Below are positions 1-9,097 of a stretch of 64,000 bases of DNA, piece by piece. The stretch spans positions 639,906 through 703,905 of the forward strand of contig JBBEBP010000016.1 of NCBI GenBank assembly GCA_040882255.1, in the 5' to 3' direction. Made by a program: the position numbers and the translations under genes. The notes beneath the pieces were generated by a model that was not told the origin of the DNA, made no database searches, and worked only from the letters and a program-made list of their open reading frames with translations. Source of the stretch: PWQG01 sp040882255 (GTDB taxonomy: Bacteria; Pseudomonadota; Gammaproteobacteria; Pseudomonadales; Pseudohongiellaceae). The number at the start of each line of letters is the position of its first letter. The first letter of the stretch is position 1.

Positions 1-632
1 AGGCCAAGGCAGCCATGGAGGAAGTGGTGACCGGCGTTCAACAGGATAGCGACGTGACGCTGGGCTGGATCGGTGAAGCCTATCAGCTGGATGCCGCCTC
101 CGGCGCCGGCACCATGGCATTCGGGCTGGGGCTGCTGATGGTCCTGCTGATTCTCGCGGCGCAGTACGAACGGGTGACCCTGCCACTGGCGGTTATCAGC
201 GCCGTACCGTTCGCGCTGCTGGGCGCCGTGGCCACTACCGCCTTGCGTGGATTCCCGAATGACATATACTTCCAGGTCGGACTGCTGGTACTGATCGGGC
301 TGGCGGCCAAGAACGCCATTCTGATCGTCGAGTTCGCCGCGCAAAACCGGGCACAGGGCATGAGCTCGACGGAAGCGGCCCTGACCGCCGCCCGCCAGCG
401 CTTTCGGGCCATCATCATGACCGCCATGACCTTCATCACCGGTACATTACCATTGATGTTCGCCACCGGTGCCGGCGCCGCCAGCCGCCAGGAAATCGGC
501 ACCGTGGTGGTGGGCGGCATGGTGGCCGCCAGCACGCTGGCACTGGTGTTCGTGCCGCTGATCTACAAGCTGCTGGAAGATCTGTCCAGCCGATCCGATT
601 CAACAACGAGGGCTTCCACCGATGCGACCTGA
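1..632 (+). CDS. RND multidrug efflux pump inner-membrane subunit (AcrB/HAE1 family), C-terminal part
   Basis: The frame is open from the window edge (first full codon at base 3) and ends at 632, so only about the last 210 residues of a roughly 1,030-residue pump are present. RND pumps are proton-driven trimers that export drugs and other amphiphiles through a TolC-type channel. The visible part holds the last membrane helices and the conserved family motif GLAAKNAILIVEFA, followed by the usual R-A-I-x-M-T cytoplasmic segment and the final helices. The next gene, the outer-membrane channel, overlaps its end by 11 bases, so the two are one operon; the membrane-fusion subunit is presumably further upstream, outside the window. 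Substrate cannot be inferred from the fragment. Confidence 0.93.
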   Translation, partial: AKAAMEEVVTGVQQDSDVTLGWIGEAYQLDAASGAGTMAFGLGLLMVLLILAAQYERVTLPLAVISAVPFALLGAVATTALRGFPNDIYFQVGLLVLIGLAAKNAILIVEFAAQNRAQGMSSTEAALTAARQRFRAIIMTAMTFITGTLPLMFATGAGAASRQEIGTVVVGGMVAASTLALVFVPLIYKLLEDLSSRSDSTTRASTDAT

Positions 633-2058
633 TCGCCACCTTTTCACCCTGGTCACCATCCTGCTACTGACCGGCTGCGCCAGCTCTCCCCTCAGCGAGC
701 CGCAGACACCGGATCTGCCGGACAGTTTCGAGCAGATCGCCACCCTGCCCATGCAGAGTGGCGAGAGCTGGCAGGCATGGTGGACCCGGTTCGATGATCC
801 GGCGCTGGATGCCCTGGTGGACCGGGCGCTCACCGATAACCTGGATATCCGCCTGCAGGCACAGCGCGTTCAGGAGGCACGGGCACAGCTGGGACTCAGC
901 GACGCCAACCGGATGCCCACCCTGCAGGCACAGGCCGATGCCACCCGCGAACAGAACCCGCAGATGAGCTTCTCCCTGGGTGGCGGGGAAGGAGGTGGCA
1001 GCGCCATCACCAACCAGTATTCACTGGCCGGCATGCTGGGCTACGAAGTGGATCTGTGGGGCAGGCTGGCCAACCAGCAGGAGGCCGCCCGCTCGCTGCT
1101 GGATGAGACACAGTTCAGTCATGAAGCCGTGCGGCTGTCGATCACCACAGAGGTGGTTTCCACCTATTTCAACCTCCGGGCCGCAGAGGCCCGGTACCGC
1201 ATCATGCAGTCCAACCTGGAAACCCGGGAAGAGACACTCGAGCTGGAGCAGTTCCGCTACGACAACGGAGCCACGGACCGGTTCACACTGCGTCAGGCTG
1301 AATCGGCAGTGGCCGCTGTCCGCGCGCAGCTTCCCTCGCTGCGTGAACAGGTACAGGTACTGGAGAATGCGCTGGCCATCCTGAGCGGACAGGCGCCGGG
1401 CGATATTCTGGCAGGCATGGAATTCAACGGGCCTGCCCTGACCAGCATCAGTTTCCCCGATACCCTGCCCGCCATGCTGCCTTCCGACCTGCTGCAACGC
1501 AGGCCCGATATCCGGGCGGCCAGGGCAGGGCTGCGGGCCGCCGATGCCAATGTGGCAGTAGTGGCCGCCTCCCGGTGGCCCAGCCTCAACCTGTCCGGCA
1601 TGCTGGGCGTCGCCCACATCGATTTCGCCGACGTGATCAGTCAGTCGTTCGACACCTGGAGCACCAGCGCGGCGCTGGCCGGTCCCCTGTATGACTTCGG
1701 CCGCACCAGCGCACGGGTGGACTCGGCCGAAGCGCAGCGCGAGCAGGCCATGCTGCGCTACCGCCAGACCGTGCTAACCGCCTTTGGTGAAGTACGCGAC
1801 GCGCTGACCATCTACGAGACCAGCCTGGAGCGACTGAACGCCACGGACAATCAGGTCGAGGCGGTGCGCGCCACCCGCGAACTGGCGCAGATCCGCTACG
1901 ATGAGGGCCTGATCGGTTTTCTCGAATTGCTGGATGCGGAACGGGCCATGCTGGACGCCGAGCTGCAACTGGCCGAGGCCCAGCAGCAACGCCTGAGCGC
2001 CGTGGCCACCCTGTTCAAGGCACTGGGTGGTGGCTGGGGAGACAGCCGCGGCAGATGA
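622..2058 (+). CDS. Outer-membrane efflux channel lipoprotein, NodT/OprM family
   Basis: This 478-residue protein is the TolC-like exit duct of the tripartite pump whose inner-membrane subunit precedes it. The N-terminus is a lipoprotein signal ending in the lipobox LLTGC, so Cys19 would be lipidated and the protein anchored to the outer membrane. Two repeated OEP domains follow, with long alanine/glutamine-rich helices and the family landmarks W-x-x-F-x-D-P-x-L near residue 55 and LLQRRPDIRAA near residue 295. The length is typical of OprM/NodT proteins. The ATG at 622 lies inside the end of the pump gene and is preceded by a GAGGG motif, consistent with translational coupling. Confidence 0.93.
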   Translation: MRPDRHLFTLVTILLLTGCASSPLSEPQTPDLPDSFEQIATLPMQSGESWQAWWTRFDDPALDALVDRALTDNLDIRLQAQRVQEARAQLGLSDANRMPTLQAQADATREQNPQMSFSLGGGEGGGSAITNQYSLAGMLGYEVDLWGRLANQQEAARSLLDETQFSHEAVRLSITTEVVSTYFNLRAAEARYRIMQSNLETREETLELEQFRYDNGATDRFTLRQAESAVAAVRAQLPSLREQVQVLENALAILSGQAPGDILAGMEFNGPALTSISFPDTLPAMLPSDLLQRRPDIRAARAGLRAADANVAVVAASRWPSLNLSGMLGVAHIDFADVISQSFDTWSTSAALAGPLYDFGRTSARVDSAEAQREQAMLRYRQTVLTAFGEVRDALTIYETSLERLNATDNQVEAVRATRELAQIRYDEGLIGFLELLDAERAMLDAELQLAEAQQQRLSAVATLFKALGGGWGDSRGR

Positions 2059-2090
2059 TTCCGGAATGAAAGCGGAGGATACGGCCCCAC

Positions 2091-2130
2091 GGTAGGGCGG
2101 AACGCGACGTCGGCGCATCCGCCTCTCCTA
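2091..2130. repeat. REP-like imperfect palindrome
   Basis: The motif TAGGGCGGA (2093-2101) is followed after a short GC-rich centre by TCCGCC (2118-2123) and then CTA (2128-2130), giving an imperfect inverted repeat in the 121-base gap between the converging efflux and kinase genes. The TAGGGCGGA...TCCGCC arrangement resembles widespread bacterial repetitive extragenic palindromes. It may form a hairpin between the two convergent transcripts; there is no clear U-tract. Confidence 0.4.
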
Positions 2131-2179
2131 TTGGACTGGAGGGAAGCACTGCACCATCTTGACCCGACCCGGACGGAAT

Positions 2180-4669
2180 TCATGCAGAAGCGGAACGATC
2201 CGGCATGTCAATTACCTCCCGGACCTTACGGGCAAGGTGTGTGATGCGGAACGGCTTGTTGAGGAGGTGGACGCCCCTGTCGAGCCGGCCATGATGAACA
2301 ATGGCATTTTCGGTGTACCCGGACATGTACAGCACTTTCAGCTCCGGGTGTGCTGGCATCGCCTGGTCCACGAGTTCTCTACCGGACATTCCGCCTGTCA
2401 GCACCACATCCGTCAGCAACAGATCGAAGGGGCCATTATCGCGGAGCGCGTCGAGCGCGGGCCGGGCCTCCGGGCAGGCTTCCACACGGTAGCCCAGTCG
2501 TTTCAGGCTGCTCACCGTATAGTGCCGCACCATCTCGTCGTCCTCTACCACCAGAATCCGTTCATCGCCTTCCGGCAAGGGCTCCGTACCGTCCGCGACC
2601 GGTTCATCCGGCAGGTTTTCCTGCTCCCCTGCGGCAGCGCGCGGGAGGTACAACCTGACGGTCGTTCCATGACCTGGCTCGCTGTAAATCTTGACCTGCC
2701 CGCCGGACTGCCGCGCAAAACCGTATACCATGGAAAGCCCCAGACCCGACCCCTTGCCCTCCGATTTGGTCGTGAAAAACGGGTCAAAAACCCGATCCAC
2801 TGTCGCGGCGTCCATTCCGGTTCCCGTATCGGAGACAGCCACCGTCACATACTGACCGGCCCGGAGGCCATGCATCCTGGCATAGTCCATATCCACCGAC
2901 ATGTTAGCTGTCTCAATGGTCAGTCTGCCTCCGGAAATCATGGCATCCCTGGCATTGATGGCCAGATTGAGCAGCGCATTCTGAAGTTCGTTCGGGTCGA
3001 CCGATGCTTCCCACAGCCCGCTGCCCCGCACCAGCTCGATATTGATACTTTCGGTAAGCGTACGCCGCAAAAGCCCCTCGGTATCACCGATCAGCCTGTT
3101 GATGTTGGTCAGCCGGGGGTTCAGGGGCTGTTTGCGGGCAAAGGCCAGCAAACGATGGGTGAGCTGGGACGCCCTTGTCCCGGCCTGCCGGATCATATCG
3201 GCCTGGGTTTTCACCAGTTCCATACGCCGGTCACCGGGCTTGATGGCATCCAGCTCTTCAACCATCGACTCCGCATTACCCAGAATGACCGTCAACAGAT
3301 TATTGAAATCATGCGCCACCCCGCCGGTCAACTGCCCCACTGCTTCCATCTTCTGGGCCTGACGCAGGCGCTCGTCCATCTCCACGCGCTCGGTGATGTC
3401 CTGGAAATAGAGGGTCAGGCCATTCTCATAGGGAAAGGCCCGCACATCCAGGTGTGCGGACAGCGGAGCAAAGTACAGCGTGAAACGCGCGGGCTCACCG
3501 GATTCCACAGCGCGGTGGTATTCGCTGTACGCCAGGCTATCGACACCCTCCGGGAAAGCTTCCCACATGTTGCGCCCCAGCAGCTCGTCCGCACGACTTT
3601 GCAGAATTCGTTCTGCCTCGTCATTCAGGTAGGTGAAGCACCAGTCGCGGTCCAGCACCACCACCCCATCGGAAATGGACGTGAAGATGGTCTCGATCTC
3701 CCGCTTGCTGCTGGCCAAAGAGTGCAATGCCTGGTCGCGATCACGAAGAAAGCGGAAAACCAGGAAGGAGGCACCGGCGAAAAGCCCCATGGCCAACAGC
3801 CCGATGAAGACCTTGAAATACATCCGCTCCCGCCAGGACGCCAGTACGCTGGCCACATCAAGCCCCACGTAGACGGTCAGCGTGCGTGTGGGAACCAACT
3901 CATAGGTGATCAACCGATCCGGTTGTCCCAGGTCAGCAAGACGCCCGATAAATCGACCTGTACTGCCTTCCTGCTCCATGGATTCGTAGATGAGTTCACC
4001 GGATGCCTGTGTGCCGGCCAGCTCGGAGTCAGGGCTCCTGACAATGACCACTCCTTCACTGTCCAGCAGACCCACCACGTCGCCGGGAACACGGCGCAGG
4101 GAATCATAGAACTCCAGCATATAGTCCAGTGACACGGCTGCGGCCACCATGCCGGCGAACTCGCCGTCCGCATCAAGCAGGCGGCGGCTCACCGTCACAA
4201 CGCGCTGTCCCTCGCTGAACCCGACTGTTCCGGTACGGGGCACCCCCAGACTCATGTTGTCTGAATCACTATCGCGTGCGTCCTGAAAATCCGGCATCCC
4301 GGACAGGTCGACGGGTTCGGGATCCGCTGTGCGGGACGTGGCCACCAGCTGCCCGTCCGCATCCAGTACGTAGTATGCGTAGGTGAGCGCTGAATCCGCC
4401 TGTCGATTGGCCAGCAATTGATGCAGGCGCTCCGCGTTGGCGGGATCGTCGATGGGGACGTCCTGGAACTGCTCGACCAGCGTGCCAAGACCCACCTCCA
4501 ATGTGTCGGCCACCTGCCGGGTATGCTGTGCCAGCGCCTGCGTCAGGTTCTCTGCGGAGACAAACCCGTCTTCCAGGGTCTGTTGCCGGTCGACCAGACT
4601 CTGCGCCGTTATGGCGCCGCCCAGCACCAGAGCCACCACGAGATTGCTCAGCAGGATGACGTTCTTCAC
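2180..4669 (-). CDS. Membrane-bound hybrid sensor histidine kinase (Cache-like sensor, PAS, HisKA, HATPase, receiver)
   Basis: This 829-residue protein is a complete hybrid two-component sensor. Helices at about residues 5-22 and 284-306 bracket a periplasmic region of about 260 residues, the size and position of a dCache/Cache ligand-binding module. A PAS domain follows (about 322-428), then the H-box GGVAHDFNNLLT with phosphoacceptor His453, the ATPase domain with DTGTGM and GKGSGLGLSMVYGF, and a C-terminal receiver domain (about 704-820) whose phosphoacceptor should be Asp754 in LLLTDVV. The start is GTG with AGGAGG four bases upstream. No DNA-binding response regulator lies beside it, so phosphate probably passes to a partner encoded elsewhere. 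The ligand is unknown. Confidence 0.9.
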   Translation of the reverse strand: MKNVILLSNLVVALVLGGAITAQSLVDRQQTLEDGFVSAENLTQALAQHTRQVADTLEVGLGTLVEQFQDVPIDDPANAERLHQLLANRQADSALTYAYYVLDADGQLVATSRTADPEPVDLSGMPDFQDARDSDSDNMSLGVPRTGTVGFSEGQRVVTVSRRLLDADGEFAGMVAAAVSLDYMLEFYDSLRRVPGDVVGLLDSEGVVIVRSPDSELAGTQASGELIYESMEQEGSTGRFIGRLADLGQPDRLITYELVPTRTLTVYVGLDVASVLASWRERMYFKVFIGLLAMGLFAGASFLVFRFLRDRDQALHSLASSKREIETIFTSISDGVVVLDRDWCFTYLNDEAERILQSRADELLGRNMWEAFPEGVDSLAYSEYHRAVESGEPARFTLYFAPLSAHLDVRAFPYENGLTLYFQDITERVEMDERLRQAQKMEAVGQLTGGVAHDFNNLLTVILGNAESMVEELDAIKPGDRRMELVKTQADMIRQAGTRASQLTHRLLAFARKQPLNPRLTNINRLIGDTEGLLRRTLTESINIELVRGSGLWEASVDPNELQNALLNLAINARDAMISGGRLTIETANMSVDMDYARMHGLRAGQYVTVAVSDTGTGMDAATVDRVFDPFFTTKSEGKGSGLGLSMVYGFARQSGGQVKIYSEPGHGTTVRLYLPRAAAGEQENLPDEPVADGTEPLPEGDERILVVEDDEMVRHYTVSSLKRLGYRVEACPEARPALDALRDNGPFDLLLTDVVLTGGMSGRELVDQAMPAHPELKVLYMSGYTENAIVHHGRLDRGVHLLNKPFRITHLARKVREVIDMPDRSASA

Positions 4670-4700
4670 ACGACCTCCTGTCGGAAGGATTCAGAAGCGA

Positions 4701-6380
4701 TTATGTGCGCTGCGGGCCGGACTGTCCACCAACCTTCCCGGCAGGCTTCCTGCGCTTCCCCTTGTCCTTGTCGACCCGTTTTTTCTTGCGGGGGCGCTCC
4801 TCTTTGGCTGCCTTCCTGTCGCCGGCCAGCCTCTGCTTCAGCTTGCTTTTGCGTCCGGCCTTGCTCTTGGCTGGCGGCCGCGTGGACCAGCTCTCCGTGT
4901 CCTCGTCACTGCCGGGTGCCGCTTTCGGCGTCCGCTTCGGAGCGGCTTCTTTTCCGGTGCTCGCCGCAGGTTTTCCTGTGGGCTTCCTGCGTGGCGGGAC
5001 GGACCGCTCCGCCACCGCCTGTGCGGCCGCTTTCACTGGCGAGGAAGTCGGCGCCCGACGTGCCGCCACGGGTCCCTCTTTCTGCAGCATGGAGGCCATG
5101 GCCGCCGCCGCATCCTCGATACTGCATTCCTGCTCCCGGCATAGATCGGACACCAGCTCGTGGAAGAAGGAAAGGTCGGTGCTCCGCACCACCTCACCAA
5201 CGCCAGAGCGGAACGCTGCTCCCCGTAGCTGCAGAAGTTCATCCCGGCTGGGCAGTTCAAGCCGGTCGATCTTGCGCCGCGTCGTCCGCTCGATGGACTG
5301 CAGCAACCGGCGTTCCCGGGGCGCCACAAACAGGATTGCCTTGCCGCTGCGGCCCGCGCGGCCGGTTCGTCCTATCCTGTGTACATAGGCCTCGTTATCG
5401 TGAGGAATATCATAATTCAACACATGACTGATACGATCGACATCCAGGCCACGGGCGGCCACATCGGTAGCCACCAGAATGTCGAGCTTCCCGTTCTTCA
5501 ACTGCTCCACGGTCCGCTGGCGCAGGTTCTGGTTCATGTCACCATTCAGCGGCGCGGCCGAGAACCCGCGTGCACTGAGCTTGTCCGCCAGCTCCACCGT
5601 ACTGTTGCGGGTGCGCACGAAGACAATCATGCCATCAAAATCTTCAACCTCCAGCAGGCGGGTCAGCGCATCCAGCTTGTTGGTCCCCTGCACCAGCCAG
5701 TAGCGCTGCTCAATATCATCATTGGTGCTGGCAGCCGTTTCTATGCGTACTTCTTCCGGATTGTCCAGGTACTTGTTGGCCACTTTCCTGATGACCGCCG
5801 GCATGGTAGCTGAAAACAGTGCAACCTGACGCTTGTCCGGTGTCTGCTGAAGAATTGACTCCACGTCATCGATGAATCCCATGCGCAGCATCTCGTCTGC
5901 TTCGTCCAGCACGACAGTACGGAGCGAGGACAGGTTGATCGAGCGGCGGCGCAGGTGATCCAGCAGCCGGCCGGGTGTAGCCACAACCACATGAACACCA
6001 CGGCGCAGGGCCTGTAGCTGCTTGCTCATTTCCTGACCACCGTAGATGGGCAGTACCGAAAATCCGCGCATACCGGACGCATAGGTCTGGAACGCCTCGG
6101 CCACCTGGATCGCCAGCTCGCGGGTGGGGCACAGCACCAGCGCCTGGGGCACCGGCTTGCTGACATCGATATGCGCCAGAATCGGCAGAGCGAAAGCCGC
6201 CGTCTTGCCGGTACCGGTCTGGGCCATGCCGGTGATGTCGCGGCCGGCCAGTAACGGCGGGATGGTGGCCTGCTGTATGGCCGTGGGTGACTCGTAGCCA
6301 ACACGGCTCAGGGTCTGTATCAGAAAGTCGGGCAGGGACAGAGCGGCGAAGCCGGTGGCCGGTGCGGTTGTACGGGACAT
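4701..6380 (-). CDS. deaD: ATP-dependent DEAD-box RNA helicase, DeaD/CsdA type
   Basis: DEAD-box helicases unwind structured RNA; DeaD acts in ribosome assembly and cold adaptation. In order the protein shows the Q motif (YESPTAIQQATIP), Walker A AQTGTGKT, PTRELA, TPGRL, the DEAD box as VLDEADEML, SAT, and the C-terminal helicase motifs VATDVAARGLD and HRIGRTGRAGR. The region after the core resembles the DeaD-specific extension, and the tail (last 130 residues or so) is a Lys/Arg/Pro-rich low-complexity segment expected to bind RNA. I place the start at MSRTT (6380); ten further codons upstream are open (to 6410) but look non-conserved, and neither start has a strong ribosome-binding site. 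Length is 559 residues. Confidence 0.92.
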   Translation of the reverse strand: MSRTTAPATGFAALSLPDFLIQTLSRVGYESPTAIQQATIPPLLAGRDITGMAQTGTGKTAAFALPILAHIDVSKPVPQALVLCPTRELAIQVAEAFQTYASGMRGFSVLPIYGGQEMSKQLQALRRGVHVVVATPGRLLDHLRRRSINLSSLRTVVLDEADEMLRMGFIDDVESILQQTPDKRQVALFSATMPAVIRKVANKYLDNPEEVRIETAASTNDDIEQRYWLVQGTNKLDALTRLLEVEDFDGMIVFVRTRNSTVELADKLSARGFSAAPLNGDMNQNLRQRTVEQLKNGKLDILVATDVAARGLDVDRISHVLNYDIPHDNEAYVHRIGRTGRAGRSGKAILFVAPRERRLLQSIERTTRRKIDRLELPSRDELLQLRGAAFRSGVGEVVRSTDLSFFHELVSDLCREQECSIEDAAAAMASMLQKEGPVAARRAPTSSPVKAAAQAVAERSVPPRRKPTGKPAASTGKEAAPKRTPKAAPGSDEDTESWSTRPPAKSKAGRKSKLKQRLAGDRKAAKEERPRKKKRVDKDKGKRRKPAGKVGGQSGPQRT

Positions 6381-6465
6381 AGTGGAACCTGCGGGAGGGG
6401 GGTGGAACAACGGGCGCAGATTATACGCGACTGGATCTGTATTGTCCGATTTATTTCCCGGATGC

Positions 6466-7899
6466 CTACGATGATTCTGCGTTATCTTTCCGGCCCAACC
6501 AGCTGCCCACCGCGTAGACCAGGAAGCCGGCCAGCATGCCGGGCATGATCTCGTAGACAGTTGCCACCACTGCCGGAGGGTTCATTTGCCAGGCGAACAC
6601 GGCAAGCGGCCCGGTCACCATCATGGCGACCGCCACCTTCTGCGACGGCCGCCTTCCGACGGAGTAAAGGATCAGCAGAGGCGCGAATGCCGACCCCATA
6701 CCGGACCAGGCGTACAGAACCAGTGCGAATACACTCTCGTTCGACAACAACGCGATGGCCAACGCCAGCAATACCGTGCCCAGCGTGGCCAGTCTTGCGA
6801 TGGCGTAGCTGTGCCAGCGCTCGGGCAACAGGTCCTGGCTGATCGCCGCCGAGCAGGTCAGCACCAGTGAATCAGCCGTGGAGATGGTGGCGGCGAACAG
6901 CCCGGCCAGCACCAGTCCGGCCATCAGATCCGGCAGCAGGTTCGCTGCCAGCGTGGGCAATGCCAGCTCGATATCCTCGGAAACATCGAAGTCCGCCATT
7001 TCGGGTAACAGCAAGCGGGACATCAACCCGACCACCATGGCCAGCGAGTAGAACGCCGTGTACCAGCTATAATAGTAGACACGCGTCCGGCGCAGTACTT
7101 TCTCGCTCTTCAGCGACATGAAGCGGACCATGATGTGCGGCTGGCCGATCACCCCGAAGCCGGCAAACATCCAGCCGATCACGAACAGCACCGGCCCCAT
7201 GGCCCCGAAGGCCAGATCCGGCGCAAACCAGTTCATATAGGTGTCCGAGACCCCGTTCAGCGCCTCCAGGCTGCCCCCCACTCCACCCAGACTGGAAACG
7301 GTGATCCAGGCCATGATGAGCATGCCCGACAGCATGACGACTGATTGGGCCGCATCCGTCCAGACTGATGCGCGCAGGCCGCCGGAGAAGCTGTAGAACA
7401 ACACCATCACGGCGCCGATCAATGCGCCCAGCCCTTCCTGCCAGCCAAACAGCACGTTCAATGCCTTGCTGCCGGCGCTGAACTGCGCCGCCGCGTAAAT
7501 ACCCAGAAACACGGCAACAATCACTGCGGCAGCGGCCCGCAGCACCTTGTACTGCTGTCCGAACCAGTTGGCGAGCAGGGTTGGATAGGTCAGGGAATCC
7601 CATTTCTCCGTGGCCCGCCGCAGGCGGCGGTGCACGACCAGGGAGATCAGGAAATCACCGGTGATCCAGCCGATCATCAGCCAGATGGCGGCCAGACCGG
7701 TGGTGTAGGTGAAACCGATCATGCCGATGAACATGTAGCCACTGTTGTTGGTGGCCACGGCGGAGAGACCCGCGAGAGAGGGCGGAAGGGAGCGGCCGGC
7801 GAGCAGATAGTCGGCTCTCTGCTTCTTGCGCACCAGCACCGAGGAGAAGCCGATCAGTAGAAAGATCAGCATGAAGAAGATGAAACTGCCCTGAAGCAT
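6466..7899 (-). CDS. Sodium:solute symporter (SSS family), PutP-like
   Basis: A hydrophobic protein of about 477 residues with the usual 12-13 membrane helices of the sodium:solute symporter family. Segments characteristic of the Na+/proline symporter PutP are present: FSGGLRASVWTDAAQS in the middle and GFGVIGQPHIMVRFM shortly after, then a helix with AATISTADS, which carries conserved Na+-site Ser/Thr residues. Proline or another small zwitterion would be the expected substrate, but this is by family only. The start chosen (7899) has GAAGG seven bases upstream; an ATG 12 codons earlier (7935) lacks this. No put catabolic gene is adjacent. Confidence 0.87.
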   Translation of the reverse strand: MLQGSFIFFMLIFLLIGFSSVLVRKKQRADYLLAGRSLPPSLAGLSAVATNNSGYMFIGMIGFTYTTGLAAIWLMIGWITGDFLISLVVHRRLRRATEKWDSLTYPTLLANWFGQQYKVLRAAAAVIVAVFLGIYAAAQFSAGSKALNVLFGWQEGLGALIGAVMVLFYSFSGGLRASVWTDAAQSVVMLSGMLIMAWITVSSLGGVGGSLEALNGVSDTYMNWFAPDLAFGAMGPVLFVIGWMFAGFGVIGQPHIMVRFMSLKSEKVLRRTRVYYYSWYTAFYSLAMVVGLMSRLLLPEMADFDVSEDIELALPTLAANLLPDLMAGLVLAGLFAATISTADSLVLTCSAAISQDLLPERWHSYAIARLATLGTVLLALAIALLSNESVFALVLYAWSGMGSAFAPLLILYSVGRRPSQKVAVAMMVTGPLAVFAWQMNPPAVVATVYEIMPGMLAGFLVYAVGSWLGRKDNAESS

Positions 7900-7965
7900 G
7901 GCGCTGCCTTCTGTCGCTGCAGACACGGTCAGCATACCAGTTTCCAGCGCACTCTGTTGAGTGCA

Positions 7966-9012
7966 CTATCGGGACTGAATGTATTGAATCACCCGATCAG
8001 GAAAGTCCGTAAACGCGCCATCGATCCCGGCCTCTTCGTAGAACAGCTCCAGCATATGGCGGAAATCGCGGGCGTAGCCGGGGACCTGCCCTTCATCGGC
8101 CCGGAACGTATAGGGGTGAACCGCCATGCCGTTCCGGTGTGCCAGACGCACGAAATCGGTGATGATGACATTGTCCTGCGTGGATGCTTCATCGATGATC
8201 CGGGAGTAGTGAGGCCCCACCCCGTCCGCATAACGGCCCAGTTCTTCCATTCCGTTTTCATTCACCATCCAGTCATGGCCATCACCGCCGATCAGCTGCA
8301 CCAGCTTCAGCTCCATGCCCAGCGACTCATAGAGCTCGTCATGGACCCGTTTGAGCTCATCATGGTCGAAAGTCTGCACATAGACATTGTCGTCGCGGCT
8401 ATCATAGCCGAAACGCTTCAGCTCGGACAGCACCGCCCGGCTCAGGTCCTTGCCATGTTCCCGGTGGAACGCCGGGTCCTTGATCTCGGGATAGATGCCC
8501 GTGTCCCGGTCCATGGAGCGGTTCATACCCTGCACCATCTCCAGTTGCTCGGCCAGGGTGTGCACCCGGAATGTTGACTGCCATAGTGGAAAGCGGTCCG
8601 GGTAGTTGGCCTGTTGCTCGCCCTGTTCGTTCACTGCATAGCCTTCGGTGACCTGCAGTCGACGCAGTTCTTCCAGCGTGAAGTCAATGACGTAGTGCTC
8701 GCCGTCCTCCCGGGCCCTGCCCGGAAAGCGCTGCGCCACATCGGTATTACGGTCCAGCGTAAGGTCATGCCAGACGATCAGCTCATCATCACGGGTCATG
8801 ACCACATCCTGCTCCATGAAGTCCGCGCCCATGGCATAGGCCATGGCCACCGCCGGCAGGGTATGTTCCGGCAGGTAGGCGCTGGCTCCACGGTGGGCCA
8901 CCACGATCTTGCGCTCCGCCTCACCAACGCCGCTGTCGGATGCTCCAGCCGTTCCGGTCGCCATCAACAACACCCCCGTCAGTACCGAATAGACAATGGA
9001 AAAACGTAACAT
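7966..9012 (-). CDS. glpQ: Periplasmic glycerophosphodiester phosphodiesterase
   Basis: GlpQ hydrolyses deacylated phospholipids (glycerophosphodiesters) to sn-glycerol 3-phosphate and an alcohol in the periplasm. The 348-residue protein starts with a Sec signal peptide (about residues 1-24, ending AGAS) and shows the GDPD catalytic signature: IVVAHRGASAYLPEHT, then MGADFMEQDVVMTRDDELIV and WHDLTLDRNTD, with the His/Glu/Asp metal and catalytic residues in place. A strong AGGAGAGGG ribosome-binding site precedes the ATG. The end contains the typical GAFTDFPD segment. It stands alone, with the symporter downstream; no glpT transporter is nearby. Confidence 0.93.
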   Translation of the reverse strand: MLRFSIVYSVLTGVLLMATGTAGASDSGVGEAERKIVVAHRGASAYLPEHTLPAVAMAYAMGADFMEQDVVMTRDDELIVWHDLTLDRNTDVAQRFPGRAREDGEHYVIDFTLEELRRLQVTEGYAVNEQGEQQANYPDRFPLWQSTFRVHTLAEQLEMVQGMNRSMDRDTGIYPEIKDPAFHREHGKDLSRAVLSELKRFGYDSRDDNVYVQTFDHDELKRVHDELYESLGMELKLVQLIGGDGHDWMVNENGMEELGRYADGVGPHYSRIIDEASTQDNVIITDFVRLAHRNGMAVHPYTFRADEGQVPGYARDFRHMLELFYEEAGIDGAFTDFPDRVIQYIQSR

Positions 9013-9097
9013 GACCCTCTCCTCATCAAATCAGCATCGCTTTCGTCGCACAGCATGCCGAAAGCCTGTGTCATGACAATGACATCTGGCGCCGGGA

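Noticed and set aside
2159..4132. Long open frame on the plus strand (about 657 codons)
   Set aside because: It lies opposite the sensor kinase, whose domains are clear. The frame is a product of high-GC codon bias and shows no family motifs.
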